A stretch of 64,000 nucleotides of DNA from JAGPUQ01 sp036961295 (GTDB taxonomy: Bacteria; Pseudomonadota; Gammaproteobacteria; Pseudomonadales; Porticoccaceae). The notes under the pieces are model-generated. The model did no database searches. It was not told where the DNA came from and saw nothing but the letters and a program-made list of their open reading frames with translations. The stretch is from positions 310,001 through 374,000 of the forward strand of contig JBALVX010000001.1 in assembly GCA_036961295.1 (NCBI GenBank). Direction: 5' to 3'. The translations under genes and the position numbers were made by a program. Below, piece after piece: positions 41,696 to 50,379 of the stretch. Position 1 is the first letter of the stretch; each line of letters opens with the position of its first letter.

Positions 41696-41838
41696 TATTA
41701 AGTTTGTTTAGAGGTTCTTAGTATTGTTTGCGTGTACTCTCCATGAGTGATTTTGTTGGATCACCTTCGAAGTGCACAATAGCGGGTGACTTAACAGTAG
41801 GCTGGTATGTCTTATAAATACAAAAATACAGGAACAGT

Positions 41839-42813
41839 ATGCGGAAATTGAGTTCGGTTATGTTATCGATGACGCCCTGGGTCATCATCGCTCTGCTGTT
41901 GGGTGCTGCTCTTTTTATCAAGCCGCAATCGCTTGGGGAAACGGTTTCTCCCCCCGCCCGTGAAGCCCGCGATCGGTTTTACGGCATCGCGGTGCCGGAG
42001 TCGAACCACATTTGGTTGGCGGGCAATAATGGCAAAGTGGTTGTTAGCAAAGACGCGGGTAAAACCTGGCTCGTGCAAGCGACCCCGACATTTCAACACT
42101 TACAAGACATTTCTGCCTGGGATGTGAATCGTGCGGTTGCCGTTGGCAATGACGGCGTGGTCGTGGTGACTGTGGACGGCGGTGCCCATTGGGCCCTGGC
42201 CGAGATGCCGCGCTCAGAAGTATTTAATAAGCTAATGCGTATTGTCACTTTAGCTGAGGGGCGCGCCCTCGCGGTGGGCGCTATGGGGGCAATTATGCTA
42301 TCGGATGATTTTGGCCTGCACTGGCGTCGCGTTAGAGCAGAGGAAGATGTTGCCTGGAATGGTATTGGCATGAGTACCGAGGCCCTATGGGTGGTGGGTG
42401 AATTTGGCCGCCTCTTGCAAAGTATTGACGATGGCGCTACCTGGCAAGAAATTCCTAGCCCGGTAGAAAGTAGCCTTACCGCTGTGGCATTTCGCGATTC
42501 ACTCAACGGTGTTGCCGTGGGTTTGGAAGGTGTGGTGCTGATGACCAGCGATGGTGGAAAGAGCTGGGAGGTTCAGGGCAAGGTTACTGAAGAACATCTA
42601 CTTGATGTCATTGCTGGTGATCGCGGCTGGGTGGCGGTGGGTAATAAAAATGTTGTTTTGACTGCCGACGATTCAAAGAAAGTTTGGCAGGCGAAACGTC
42701 TTTCCGAGAGTGATCTTGCGTGGCACACCGAAGTAACTCGTGTTGGTAAGAAGTTCTATCTAACCGGGGCATCCGTTGGTGTGCTCGATGAAATGCAATG
42801 GTCTAAGCTATAA
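41839..42813 (+). CDS. YCF48/BNR-type beta-propeller protein, membrane-anchored or exported
   Basis: A 324-residue protein with an N-terminal hydrophobic segment (about 8-27, WVIIALLLGAALFI) and repeated propeller units: HIWLAGNNGKVVVSKDAGKTW, RAVAVGNDGVVVVTVDGGAHW, LWVVGEFGRLLQSIDDGATW and GVAVGLEGVVLMTSDGGKSW in four or more copies, each with the S/T-x-D-x-G-x-T/S-W bladed motif (the longest quoted here are shortened forms). This is the YCF48-like family. It is the first gene behind the sigma-54 promoter, and in other Proteobacteria such proteins sit beside MMPL transporters and DUF1302/DUF1329 genes, as here. AGGA precedes ATG 41839. Exact role unknown. Confidence 0.82.
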   Translation: MRKLSSVMLSMTPWVIIALLLGAALFIKPQSLGETVSPPAREARDRFYGIAVPESNHIWLAGNNGKVVVSKDAGKTWLVQATPTFQHLQDISAWDVNRAVAVGNDGVVVVTVDGGAHWALAEMPRSEVFNKLMRIVTLAEGRALAVGAMGAIMLSDDFGLHWRRVRAEEDVAWNGIGMSTEALWVVGEFGRLLQSIDDGATWQEIPSPVESSLTAVAFRDSLNGVAVGLEGVVLMTSDGGKSWEVQGKVTEEHLLDVIAGDRGWVAVGNKNVVLTADDSKKVWQAKRLSESDLAWHTEVTRVGKKFYLTGASVGVLDEMQWSKL

Positions 42814-42854
42814 ATGACCCAGGCTATAAAATGAACTCAGGCGATAAACGACTC
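42806..42854. repeat. three imperfect tandem units of 15-18 bp
   Basis: AGCTATAAATGACCC, AGGCTATAAAATGAACTC and AGGCGATAAACGACTC overlap the stop codon of the propeller gene and precede the transporter gene. Confidence 0.55.
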
Positions 42855-42882
42855 AAACTTCAAAAATAAGGCAGTGTTGTAG

Positions 42883-45264
42883 ATGGGAAACGTGGTAACA
42901 AGGTTCTCTACTTTTTGTATTAGGCAACGCATCTGGGTGCTTGCCGTGATAGCGGCCCTGACCTGCTTCTTTGCGGTCTTTGCTGTTCAGGTGGAAGTGA
43001 AAACCGTATTTAGCGATATGCTACCGCAAAGCCATACCTATGTGAAAACCCATAAAGAGTTCAAGGATACCTTCGGTGGTTCCAACATGGTCAGCATTAT
43101 GCTGGAGGTGGAAGACGGAGATATTTTTCAGTTTGAGGTGCTGCAGAAAATTCAAAAAATTACTCGCGATTTACAGCGGGTAAACGGTGTAAATCAATTC
43201 CAGGTTATTTCTTTAGCGTCAAAAAAACTCAAGGAAATTAGGGGGTCGACCTACGGTATTGAAACAATTCCACTAATGTGGCCGGATATTCCGGACACTC
43301 AGGATGAGTTAGAGGAATTGCGCGAATCGGTATTAAATAATCCGTTGGTTTACGGAAGTTACGTTTCCGCGGACTTGAAATCGACGCTAATTACTGTCGA
43401 CTTTATTGATCATTTGGTTGATTATGAAACCGTGTTCAAGGAAGTGGGTGAGCTGCTTGCTGAGGTCGAGGGGGACGGAGTTCACGCTCGAGTTTCGGGT
43501 GAGCCGATTTTGTACGGTTGGGTGCGTCATTATTTGCCCGAGACGATTAGTATATCTCTGCTGACAGTGCTGGGTTTAATCGCGATATTGTTTATTCTTA
43601 CTCGTACATGGCGCGGTACTTTACTGCCGTTATTGGCGGGTTTAGTGAGTTCGATTTGGGCCTTGGGGATTGGTAGTTTACTGGGCTTTAATTTTGATCC
43701 TCTGATAGTGGTGGTCGCTTTTCTGATAACGGCGCGCTCGATTTCCCACTCCGTGCAACTGGTTACGCGTTTTGACGACGTCGTTGCCGGCGGGGTCGTG
43801 GTGCCAAGACTTGCTGCCAGAATCAGTATGACCGAGTTGTTTCGACCCGGTATGCTCGGCGTGGTCGCCGACGCTGGGGCTATTTTGGTGGTGGTGCTAA
43901 CGCCGATACCGTTGTTACAAAAAGTCGCCATTATTGGCGCGATATGGGTGGCGACGATCTCCGTCGCTGCGGTGGTACTGACGCCGGTATTGTTGTCGTG
44001 GTTAAGTACCGGTAATCGCTATGCTCATCCTCTGAATGTGGGTAGAGCCTTGCATGCGGTACTCAATTTGTGCGTCAAAGTGGTTACCACCCGAGCCCGG
44101 TATGTTGTTTTGATGGTGACCGCCGGTATTTTTTTGGTGTCTCTGGTTTTTGCGTTCAAAATTGAGGTTGGGGATGCCCAGCCAGGTTCACCTATTTTGT
44201 GGCCCGATGCTAAATTTAACCTGGATGCGGAAGCGATCAACCAAAAGTTTCTAGGCGCAGATCGAATGTTTGTCGTATTTCGCGGTGAGCAAAACGATGC
44301 CTTGAAGGAGCCTGAAGTTCTGGCTCATATGGATAAATTCCAACGTTTTATGGAAGCCCAGCCTGAGATTGGCGGGACCCTATCTTTTGTTAACGTGCTT
44401 GAGGCGGTCAAGAGCACACTCTACGAGGGCAATCCTCGCTACGAAGAGCTGGGCAATTCCAAGCTCGAAAACGGCGAATTAATGTACCTTTATCTGGCCG
44501 GTAGCGAGCCAGGTGACCTGGAGCGGTTTTCGGATACGCAATATAAAAATGGCGCGGTAACTTTATTTTTCCGCGACCATAAGGGTGCAACGATTCGTAC
44601 TGCCCTTAGCCGTGTAAAAGAGTTTGCGGCTGAAAACCCCATGATCCATGCTGATTATCAGCTCGCTGGTGGTCTGGTGGGTGTGTTGGGCGCGGTTAAC
44701 GAAGTGTTGCTTGCCGGGCAGATAGAAGCCATTGCGCTGGCTTTGCTGGTCGTGGTGCTTTGCTGTGCGGTAGTGTATCGATCGTCGGTGGCGGGGATGT
44801 TTTTTATGGTGCCGGTATTATTAGCCAACACCTTAACGTTTATGTACATGGCCATTAATCATATCGGTATGAATATTAATACCGTACCTGTGGTTGCTCT
44901 GGGTATAGGCTTGGGTGTAGATTATTCGTTTTATATTATTGATGGCATCAAGGAAGAATTAGAAAAGCACAATGATCCTATTCAAGCCATCACCAAATCA
45001 CTGCATAGCGCTGGCTTTGGTGTGCTGGTCACGGGTGGAACTTTGGTTGTTAGTGTTATGCTATGGACGGTATCGTCTCTGCGTTTTCAGGCGGAGATGG
45101 GGTTGTTGATTTCGTTATGGCTATTGGTGTCGGCGCTTAGCGCCTTGTTTGTGATGCCGGCCATGGCCTATGTATTTCGTCCTGCGTTTATTTTTGCAGA
45201 TGCGCGGCGAGGTGAAAAGTCCGATGTTGAAGTGGTTCAAAGAACGGCACCGGCCTCGAAGTGA
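42883..45264 (+). CDS. RND/MMPL-family transporter
   Basis: A 793-residue inner-membrane protein with the RND layout: one N-terminal helix (about 12-35), a large periplasmic loop, a block of five to six helices (about 220-370), a second helix and periplasmic loop, and a last block (about 620-770) with VALGIGLGVDYSFYIIDGIK near 670-690 carrying the membrane aspartate for proton coupling. It belongs to the MMPL/hopanoid-transporter-like branch used for hydrophobic molecules. Direction of transport cannot be told. It lies between the propeller and DUF1302 genes in the inducible cluster. Confidence 0.88.
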   Translation: MGNVVTRFSTFCIRQRIWVLAVIAALTCFFAVFAVQVEVKTVFSDMLPQSHTYVKTHKEFKDTFGGSNMVSIMLEVEDGDIFQFEVLQKIQKITRDLQRVNGVNQFQVISLASKKLKEIRGSTYGIETIPLMWPDIPDTQDELEELRESVLNNPLVYGSYVSADLKSTLITVDFIDHLVDYETVFKEVGELLAEVEGDGVHARVSGEPILYGWVRHYLPETISISLLTVLGLIAILFILTRTWRGTLLPLLAGLVSSIWALGIGSLLGFNFDPLIVVVAFLITARSISHSVQLVTRFDDVVAGGVVVPRLAARISMTELFRPGMLGVVADAGAILVVVLTPIPLLQKVAIIGAIWVATISVAAVVLTPVLLSWLSTGNRYAHPLNVGRALHAVLNLCVKVVTTRARYVVLMVTAGIFLVSLVFAFKIEVGDAQPGSPILWPDAKFNLDAEAINQKFLGADRMFVVFRGEQNDALKEPEVLAHMDKFQRFMEAQPEIGGTLSFVNVLEAVKSTLYEGNPRYEELGNSKLENGELMYLYLAGSEPGDLERFSDTQYKNGAVTLFFRDHKGATIRTALSRVKEFAAENPMIHADYQLAGGLVGVLGAVNEVLLAGQIEAIALALLVVVLCCAVVYRSSVAGMFFMVPVLLANTLTFMYMAINHIGMNINTVPVVALGIGLGVDYSFYIIDGIKEELEKHNDPIQAITKSLHSAGFGVLVTGGTLVVSVMLWTVSSLRFQAEMGLLISLWLLVSALSALFVMPAMAYVFRPAFIFADARRGEKSDVEVVQRTAPASK

Positions 45265-45345
45265 GAGTAAGGCAAATGGGAATACGACAAGTGAGCGTGT
45301 AAAAAGTGTGGTATTTGGGGTTTAACAATAAAGTGGGGATTAACC

Positions 45346-46821
45346 ATGAATAGAAATAAAAGGAAGACCGCAGCAGTAATTACGGCGGCTGTATCGGCAA
45401 TAGGCTTCGCACAGATAGCTAATGCCAGTAGCTTAGAGGTAAGTGGCTACGTTCGACAGCACCTGTCATTTAATCTTGAGGATCAGCCAGAGACGACCGA
45501 GGACGATAAGTTTGATATGTCGATGGCTCGAACCACGTTACGGCTTGATTTTGATGGCGAGCTTGGCTCGATCGGCTATCACATTGTAACCCGTGCCGAA
45601 CGTGAAATCGAAACCAGTTACCTGGAGCGCCTCGACGATCTACGGGGCACCGATAACCTGGTCGACCATTACAATAACGAAGAAATTCGCGAGGCAGTCT
45701 TTACGGTTAATCCTACCAAAAACATCACCATGAATTTTGGTAAGCAGCAACTCGCCTGGGGTGAAACCGATTTCTTTACCGGCCTCGATATTGTCCACGG
45801 TTTTGATTACAGCTGGCGCTCATTCCTGGAAGTGGAGAACGAAGAGCTACGCAAACCCCTGATCATGCTAAACACCGTTGTCCAGATGCCTTCAATGGGC
45901 GGAGCTCTACAGGTGTTTGTGCGCCCGGGTTGGGATGAAGACGAGGATATCGGCACCGACTATTCTTTATATGGCGGCCGCTGGGCGGGTCAGCCGAATA
46001 AGGGCACCGATTTTCTGGACGGATTTGGCATCAAGTACAACTACGATCACAAGTCAGGGGATACGGATGATGTGACCTACGGCGCGCGTTGGTCCGGTGT
46101 ATTGGGCGACTATAACTATTCGCTGGCCTATCTGACTGGATTTAATACAGACCCGGTGGTTCATACCATTTTTAATCCATACCAAGGTGACATAAAAGGA
46201 GGCTTTGCCGAATTTATTTATCCGGAAGTGGAAACTGTCGGCCTCACCCTGAGCACCTATTCCGAAGCGACGGATGCGGTATGGAGTGCGGAATTTGCCT
46301 ATACAAAGGACAAACCCTATAACGTTGGAAGTGGCTTTTTCATTCCTGGTTTTGCGGGTGTAATCGAAAAAAATGTACTACGCAGTATGATCCGTATGGA
46401 TAAACAGATGGATTTAAGCGGCTTTATTGGTACCAGCCGTCCTTCTCTGGTATCTGTACAGCTGTTTGATACCTGGGTAACGAATTTTGATGAAGACGAC
46501 GATATTGTCGATCTGGCTGGATATGCAGCTAAGAAAAAAGAGCATTCGACGATGATTACTTTACTCATGCTGAATTATTACAACAACGATCGCATCAAAC
46601 CGGAGCTGGCGGCGGGTTATGACCTGTCCTATGGTGGTGGTTTTATTATCCCCAGTATTAACTTCGCTTATGGCGATCACTGGCGTGTGCGGGTCGAGGC
46701 GGATATTTTCTTTGACGACGGTGATACCGATCCTGGTGGGAACGGGAGTGATGAGACCAATTTATTTGGCTATTTCTCTAACAACGATCAGTTAGCGATT
46801 CGTCTAACGTATCAATTTTAG
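45346..46821 (+). CDS. DUF1302-family outer-membrane beta-barrel protein
   Basis: A 491-residue exported protein: signal peptide KRKTAAVITAAVSAIGFAQI and ANA cleavage near residue 28, then SLEVSGYVRQHLSF, alternating beta-strand pattern throughout, MNFGKQQLAWGETDFF, and a C-terminal LAIRLTYQF ending in Phe as BAM-recognised barrels do. DUF1302 proteins occur with DUF1329 proteins and RND transporters in clusters for lipids, steroids and esters. GGGGA stands before ATG 45346. Likely the outer-membrane passage of the system. Confidence 0.87.
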   Translation: MNRNKRKTAAVITAAVSAIGFAQIANASSLEVSGYVRQHLSFNLEDQPETTEDDKFDMSMARTTLRLDFDGELGSIGYHIVTRAEREIETSYLERLDDLRGTDNLVDHYNNEEIREAVFTVNPTKNITMNFGKQQLAWGETDFFTGLDIVHGFDYSWRSFLEVENEELRKPLIMLNTVVQMPSMGGALQVFVRPGWDEDEDIGTDYSLYGGRWAGQPNKGTDFLDGFGIKYNYDHKSGDTDDVTYGARWSGVLGDYNYSLAYLTGFNTDPVVHTIFNPYQGDIKGGFAEFIYPEVETVGLTLSTYSEATDAVWSAEFAYTKDKPYNVGSGFFIPGFAGVIEKNVLRSMIRMDKQMDLSGFIGTSRPSLVSVQLFDTWVTNFDEDDDIVDLAGYAAKKKEHSTMITLLMLNYYNNDRIKPELAAGYDLSYGGGFIIPSINFAYGDHWRVRVEADIFFDDGDTDPGGNGSDETNLFGYFSNNDQLAIRLTYQF

Positions 46822-46839
46822 AATTAGGGAGAACGAGTA

Positions 46840-48111
46840 ATGAAAATGATAATGAAAAACAAATATAAAGTGGGTTTGCTCGGCGTGATGTTGACGCTAA
46901 GCGCTCATAGCATGGCGGCCGAGGTACAGTCGGGCACGGTGATTAGTGCCGCGAATCTGGATCAGATTAAAAATGATACCTTTGAAGGCAAAACCATCGG
47001 CAGCATGTTGACCGAAAAGCAAGAATGGATGATCCGTGAGCACGGTTTAACCATGCCTTTGCGTCATTCGGAATCGATTCCCAAGTCCCCGGGCTGGGAG
47101 GAGGCGACTGCGAAATATGCCGGTACGGTTAGTCTCGATCCTGAAACCCGGACGCCGGTTAATTACAAAGCCGGACGACCATTCCCGAATGTGAGTTTAG
47201 ACGACCCCCAGGCTGGTCTGAAGTTGATGTGGAACCACGATAAAAGTGGTGGTTGGCCGCGCGGTACTTTGCAGGATTACCCAAAATTCGCCTTCTTGTT
47301 TATCGATGGCGACAAGGGTATTGAGCGGGTACAGCACTGGGCCCTGATCCGTTACTTTATGGAAGGCAAGCTCAAGGGTGATCCCGTAGAAGGGGATGGT
47401 AGTGTCGCCTGGAAGCAACTGTTATTTGCCCATTATCCGAAGGATATTGCTGGAATCGGCACGTACACGACTCGTTATAACGATGGTCGCCTTGACGATT
47501 CCTGGGTGTATTTGCGTAGCGTTCGCCGCACCCGTCGTCTTTCCGGTGGGGCCTGGTCTGATCCTATTGGTGGCACGGATCAGCTACAGGATGAAATCGA
47601 GGTTATGTCGGCTAATCCAGCGTGGTACCCGGCTTATAAAGTGCTGGGCAAGCGCACCATTCTGGGTGTGGTTCACAGTCGTTGGCCAGCCTGGCATCCG
47701 GATGAAAAAGCGGAACAAGCCAAATACCCAACGGTTGATTTGTCCAAGCCACCTTATTGGAACCCGATTGATGATTGGGAGCCGCGTGAGGTGTACGTGA
47801 TTGAAGCAACTATGCCGGAAGAACATCCCTACAGCAAAAAAATCATGTACTACGACGCTGATGCGGGCGTGATGTTGATGGGTGAAAACTACGACAAGAG
47901 CGGTGATCTGTGGAAGATCTTACTATTCAATGCACGATCTTTGACGGCAAGAGATGGTGGCTCTGCGATTATTTCAAATCAAGGACACACCATCGACTTT
48001 AAGCGTCGCCACGCTACCATTTTTGTTCACTACGATGGTGCCGGTTTTAACACGCCAGGTACTGAGTCCTCCGATGTGAGCTTAAACGTGCTGGAAGCAG
48101 CAGGTAAGTAA
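46840..48111 (+). CDS. DUF1329-family exported protein (LolA/LolB-like fold)
   Basis: A 423-residue exported protein with signal peptide VGLLGVMLTLSAHSMAAEV. Recognisable DUF1329 features: PDVSLDDPQAG-type segment (here NVSLDDPQAGLKLMWN), SWVYLRSVRRTRRLSGG, DPIGGTDQLQDEI and FEPREVYVIEA-like WEPREVYVIEATM. The family is thought to carry hydrophobic cargo across the periplasm. It follows the barrel gene by 18 bases. A hairpin lies downstream at 48126-48157. Confidence 0.87.
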   Translation: MKMIMKNKYKVGLLGVMLTLSAHSMAAEVQSGTVISAANLDQIKNDTFEGKTIGSMLTEKQEWMIREHGLTMPLRHSESIPKSPGWEEATAKYAGTVSLDPETRTPVNYKAGRPFPNVSLDDPQAGLKLMWNHDKSGGWPRGTLQDYPKFAFLFIDGDKGIERVQHWALIRYFMEGKLKGDPVEGDGSVAWKQLLFAHYPKDIAGIGTYTTRYNDGRLDDSWVYLRSVRRTRRLSGGAWSDPIGGTDQLQDEIEVMSANPAWYPAYKVLGKRTILGVVHSRWPAWHPDEKAEQAKYPTVDLSKPPYWNPIDDWEPREVYVIEATMPEEHPYSKKIMYYDADAGVMLMGENYDKSGDLWKILLFNARSLTARDGGSAIISNQGHTIDFKRRHATIFVHYDGAGFNTPGTESSDVSLNVLEAAGK

Positions 48112-48125
48112 TGTACTCGCCTATC

Positions 48126-48157
48126 CCGAGATAGAGGCGTTTAAGTCGCTATCTCGG
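48126..48157 (+). promoter_or_regulatory. intercistronic hairpin between transport and catabolic genes
   Basis: CCGAGATAG (48126-48134) pairs perfectly with CTATCTCGG (48149-48157) around a 14-base loop. No T-run follows. It may protect the 3' end of the upstream message or cut downstream expression partly. Confidence 0.6.
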
Positions 48158-48216
48158 AGCTGGGGTGACCCAGTATTCAGAAAGTTCTTATCTACATCTA
48201 ATGAGTGGAAAATAGT

Positions 48217-49416
48217 ATGAGCAAGCCCCTGTCCGGAATAAAGGTTCTGGATCTTACCCATATGCTCTCGGGGCCTTATGGCACCATGATCCTGGCTGAT
48301 TTAGGCGCGGAAATTATTAAAGTTGAACCCTTGCACGGCGAGGCGACTCGCCCTTTACTGGCCAACGATCCGAATAATTCAGTTGATGGTATGGGGGCTT
48401 ATTTCATTACCCTGAATCGCAATAAAAAAAGTATTGCGATCGATTTAAAATCGCCTGCGGGTCTGGAATTATTTTATCAGTTGGTGGGCGAAGTCGACGT
48501 GGTATTTGATAATTTCAGTGTCGGCGTCACACAAAAATTGCGGATTGATTATGCCGCATTAAAGCAAATAAATCCGCGCATTATCTCCTGCTCTGTTACC
48601 GGGTTCGGGGGTACTGGCCCGGGTAGTAAACGCACTGCCTTTGATCAGGTAGTGCAGGCTTATGGCGGCGGCATGTCGATTACCGGTACGGATAAGGCCC
48701 ACCCCCTGCGCGCGGGTATTCCTATAGGCGATTTGGGTGGCGGTATGTTCGGTGTAATGGGCGTGCTCGCAGCACTTTACGAAAGGCACTCCACCGGGGT
48801 GGGGCAGCACGTTGATATTTCAATGCTCGATGCGCAAATTTCAATGCTCAATTATATGGCGACCATGTATTTCCTCTCTGGCGAAGATCCTTTTCCCATC
48901 GGTAATTCGCACTTTGTGCACGTACCCTACAATACCTTTCAGACCCAGGACGGCTTTATTGTTATCGCGGTTATTTTCGATTCTTTCTGGGTTAACTTAC
49001 TCGAAGTACTGGATTGTGACGATTTACGCGAGGAAAAATATCTGGGTCAACCGGGGCGCTTAGCTGATAAAGAGTTTATTGAAAATCGGATTAATGAGGT
49101 ATTTAAAACCAATACCTCTGCCCACTGGTTGGCGCAGCTCGAGTTGAAGCGCATTCCTTGCGCCCCGGTAAATAGCTTTAGTCAGGCCTTGTCGGACGAA
49201 CAGGTTCGCTATCGGAATATGGTCGTTGATCTTAAACATCCGAATGGTAAAACTACTCAGGGGCCAGGTAATCCCATTAAGTTATCGAACCTTAAAGATG
49301 AAACTTTTACGCCTGCGCCACTGTTGGGACAAAACACCGATGAGATCTTATCGGAGCTGCTTAACTTTACCGAAGAAAAAATAACGGCCTTACGTACAGA
49401 CAACATTATTGGGTGA
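48217..49416 (+). CDS. class III CoA-transferase (CaiB/BaiF family)
   Basis: A 399-residue enzyme that moves CoA between carboxylic acids. Seen: LDLTHMLSGPYGTMILADLG near the N-terminus, KVEPLHGEATR, LNRNKKSIAIDLKSPAG, the catalytic Asp172 in RAGIPIGDLGGGMFG, and GVGQHVDISMLDAQISM. ATG 48217 was chosen over GTG 48205 since it begins with the family start MSKPLSGIKVLD. It is the first of seven catabolic genes and the next gene follows four bases after its stop. It probably activates the acid to be cleaved by the neighbouring lyase. Confidence 0.9.
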   Translation: MSKPLSGIKVLDLTHMLSGPYGTMILADLGAEIIKVEPLHGEATRPLLANDPNNSVDGMGAYFITLNRNKKSIAIDLKSPAGLELFYQLVGEVDVVFDNFSVGVTQKLRIDYAALKQINPRIISCSVTGFGGTGPGSKRTAFDQVVQAYGGGMSITGTDKAHPLRAGIPIGDLGGGMFGVMGVLAALYERHSTGVGQHVDISMLDAQISMLNYMATMYFLSGEDPFPIGNSHFVHVPYNTFQTQDGFIVIAVIFDSFWVNLLEVLDCDDLREEKYLGQPGRLADKEFIENRINEVFKTNTSAHWLAQLELKRIPCAPVNSFSQALSDEQVRYRNMVVDLKHPNGKTTQGPGNPIKLSNLKDETFTPAPLLGQNTDEILSELLNFTEEKITALRTDNIIG

Positions 49417-49420
49417 CGTG

Positions 49421-50332
49421 ATGACAGAAAAAGTAGTGATCAATGAGGTCGGTCCTCGCGATGGTTTGCAAAATCAATCCAAACTATTGAGCGTTGAGGC
49501 GCGTTTAGGCATGATTCAATGCTTGGTGGATGCCAATATTTCCGCGATTGAGGCGACCAGCTTTGTTTCCCCTAAAGCGGTGCCGGCGATGGCCGATGCG
49601 GACATGTTATGCCGAGGTTTGCCGAATACGGATCGCATTGATTACTCAGTATTGATACCTAATGAGAAAGGCTACGAATTGGCACTTGCGGCGGGGGCGA
49701 AATCTGTTGCGGTGGTGTTATCGGCTAGCGAAGAGATGAATCAAAAGAATATCAATATGAGTTTGCAGCGTGCCACCGACGTCTGTTGCACTGTTTTGCG
49801 ACGCGCGCAGGCTGATCAAATCGCTGCCCGTGCCTACATTGCGGTGGCATTTGAGTGTCCTTTCGAAGGCAAAACCAATCCTCAGGTGGTGTTTGATCTC
49901 GCTAAAGATATGTTTTCGGCGGGAGCAAAAGAAGTCATTATTGCCGATACCATTGGAGCAGCTCATCCAGGGGAAGTGCGCGCCTTAATGCAGCACCTGG
50001 TTGCGGCGTGGGGTGCGGATCACTTGTCGTGCCATTTTCACGATACTCGGGGCATGGCACTGGCCAATGTGTACGCGGCACTGGAAACCGGGATTCGGAA
50101 ATTCGATGCATCGATAGGCGGTTTGGGTGGCTGTCCATTTGCCCCGGGCGCGACCGGCAATGTGGCGACGGAAGATGTGGTTTTAATGTTATCGAAAATG
50201 GGTTTTGATACAGGTATTGATTTGGGACAACTGGTTTCAGCCGTTGAGAAAGTGCAGGTTTTAACCGGCAATTGCTCGGGAGGACACTCGTTCCGGTGGT
50301 TGCAGGGTCAAAAAGAAAAAGGCTTGTTGTAG
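49421..50332 (+). CDS. hydroxymethylglutaryl-CoA lyase-family aldolase
   Basis: A 303-residue DRE-TIM metallolyase. Motifs: NEVGPRDGLQNQ with the catalytic Arg-Asp, EATSFVSPKAVPAM, HFHDTRGMALAN (metal histidines) and the C-terminal GGLGGCPFAPGATGNVATED signature with the catalytic Cys. Family members cleave HMG-CoA to acetoacetate and acetyl-CoA or related 3-hydroxy-3-methyl acyl-CoAs. In this cluster it likely cleaves the CoA ester made by the upstream transferase. Start ATG 49421; GTG 49418 directly before is an alternative. Confidence 0.88.
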   Translation: MTEKVVINEVGPRDGLQNQSKLLSVEARLGMIQCLVDANISAIEATSFVSPKAVPAMADADMLCRGLPNTDRIDYSVLIPNEKGYELALAAGAKSVAVVLSASEEMNQKNINMSLQRATDVCCTVLRRAQADQIAARAYIAVAFECPFEGKTNPQVVFDLAKDMFSAGAKEVIIADTIGAAHPGEVRALMQHLVAAWGADHLSCHFHDTRGMALANVYAALETGIRKFDASIGGLGGCPFAPGATGNVATEDVVLMLSKMGFDTGIDLGQLVSAVEKVQVLTGNCSGGHSFRWLQGQKEKGLL

Positions 50333-50379
50333 GCGCCAGTAGTACGTTGAAAGTAAATTTAATCAATCAGAGGTAGTTA

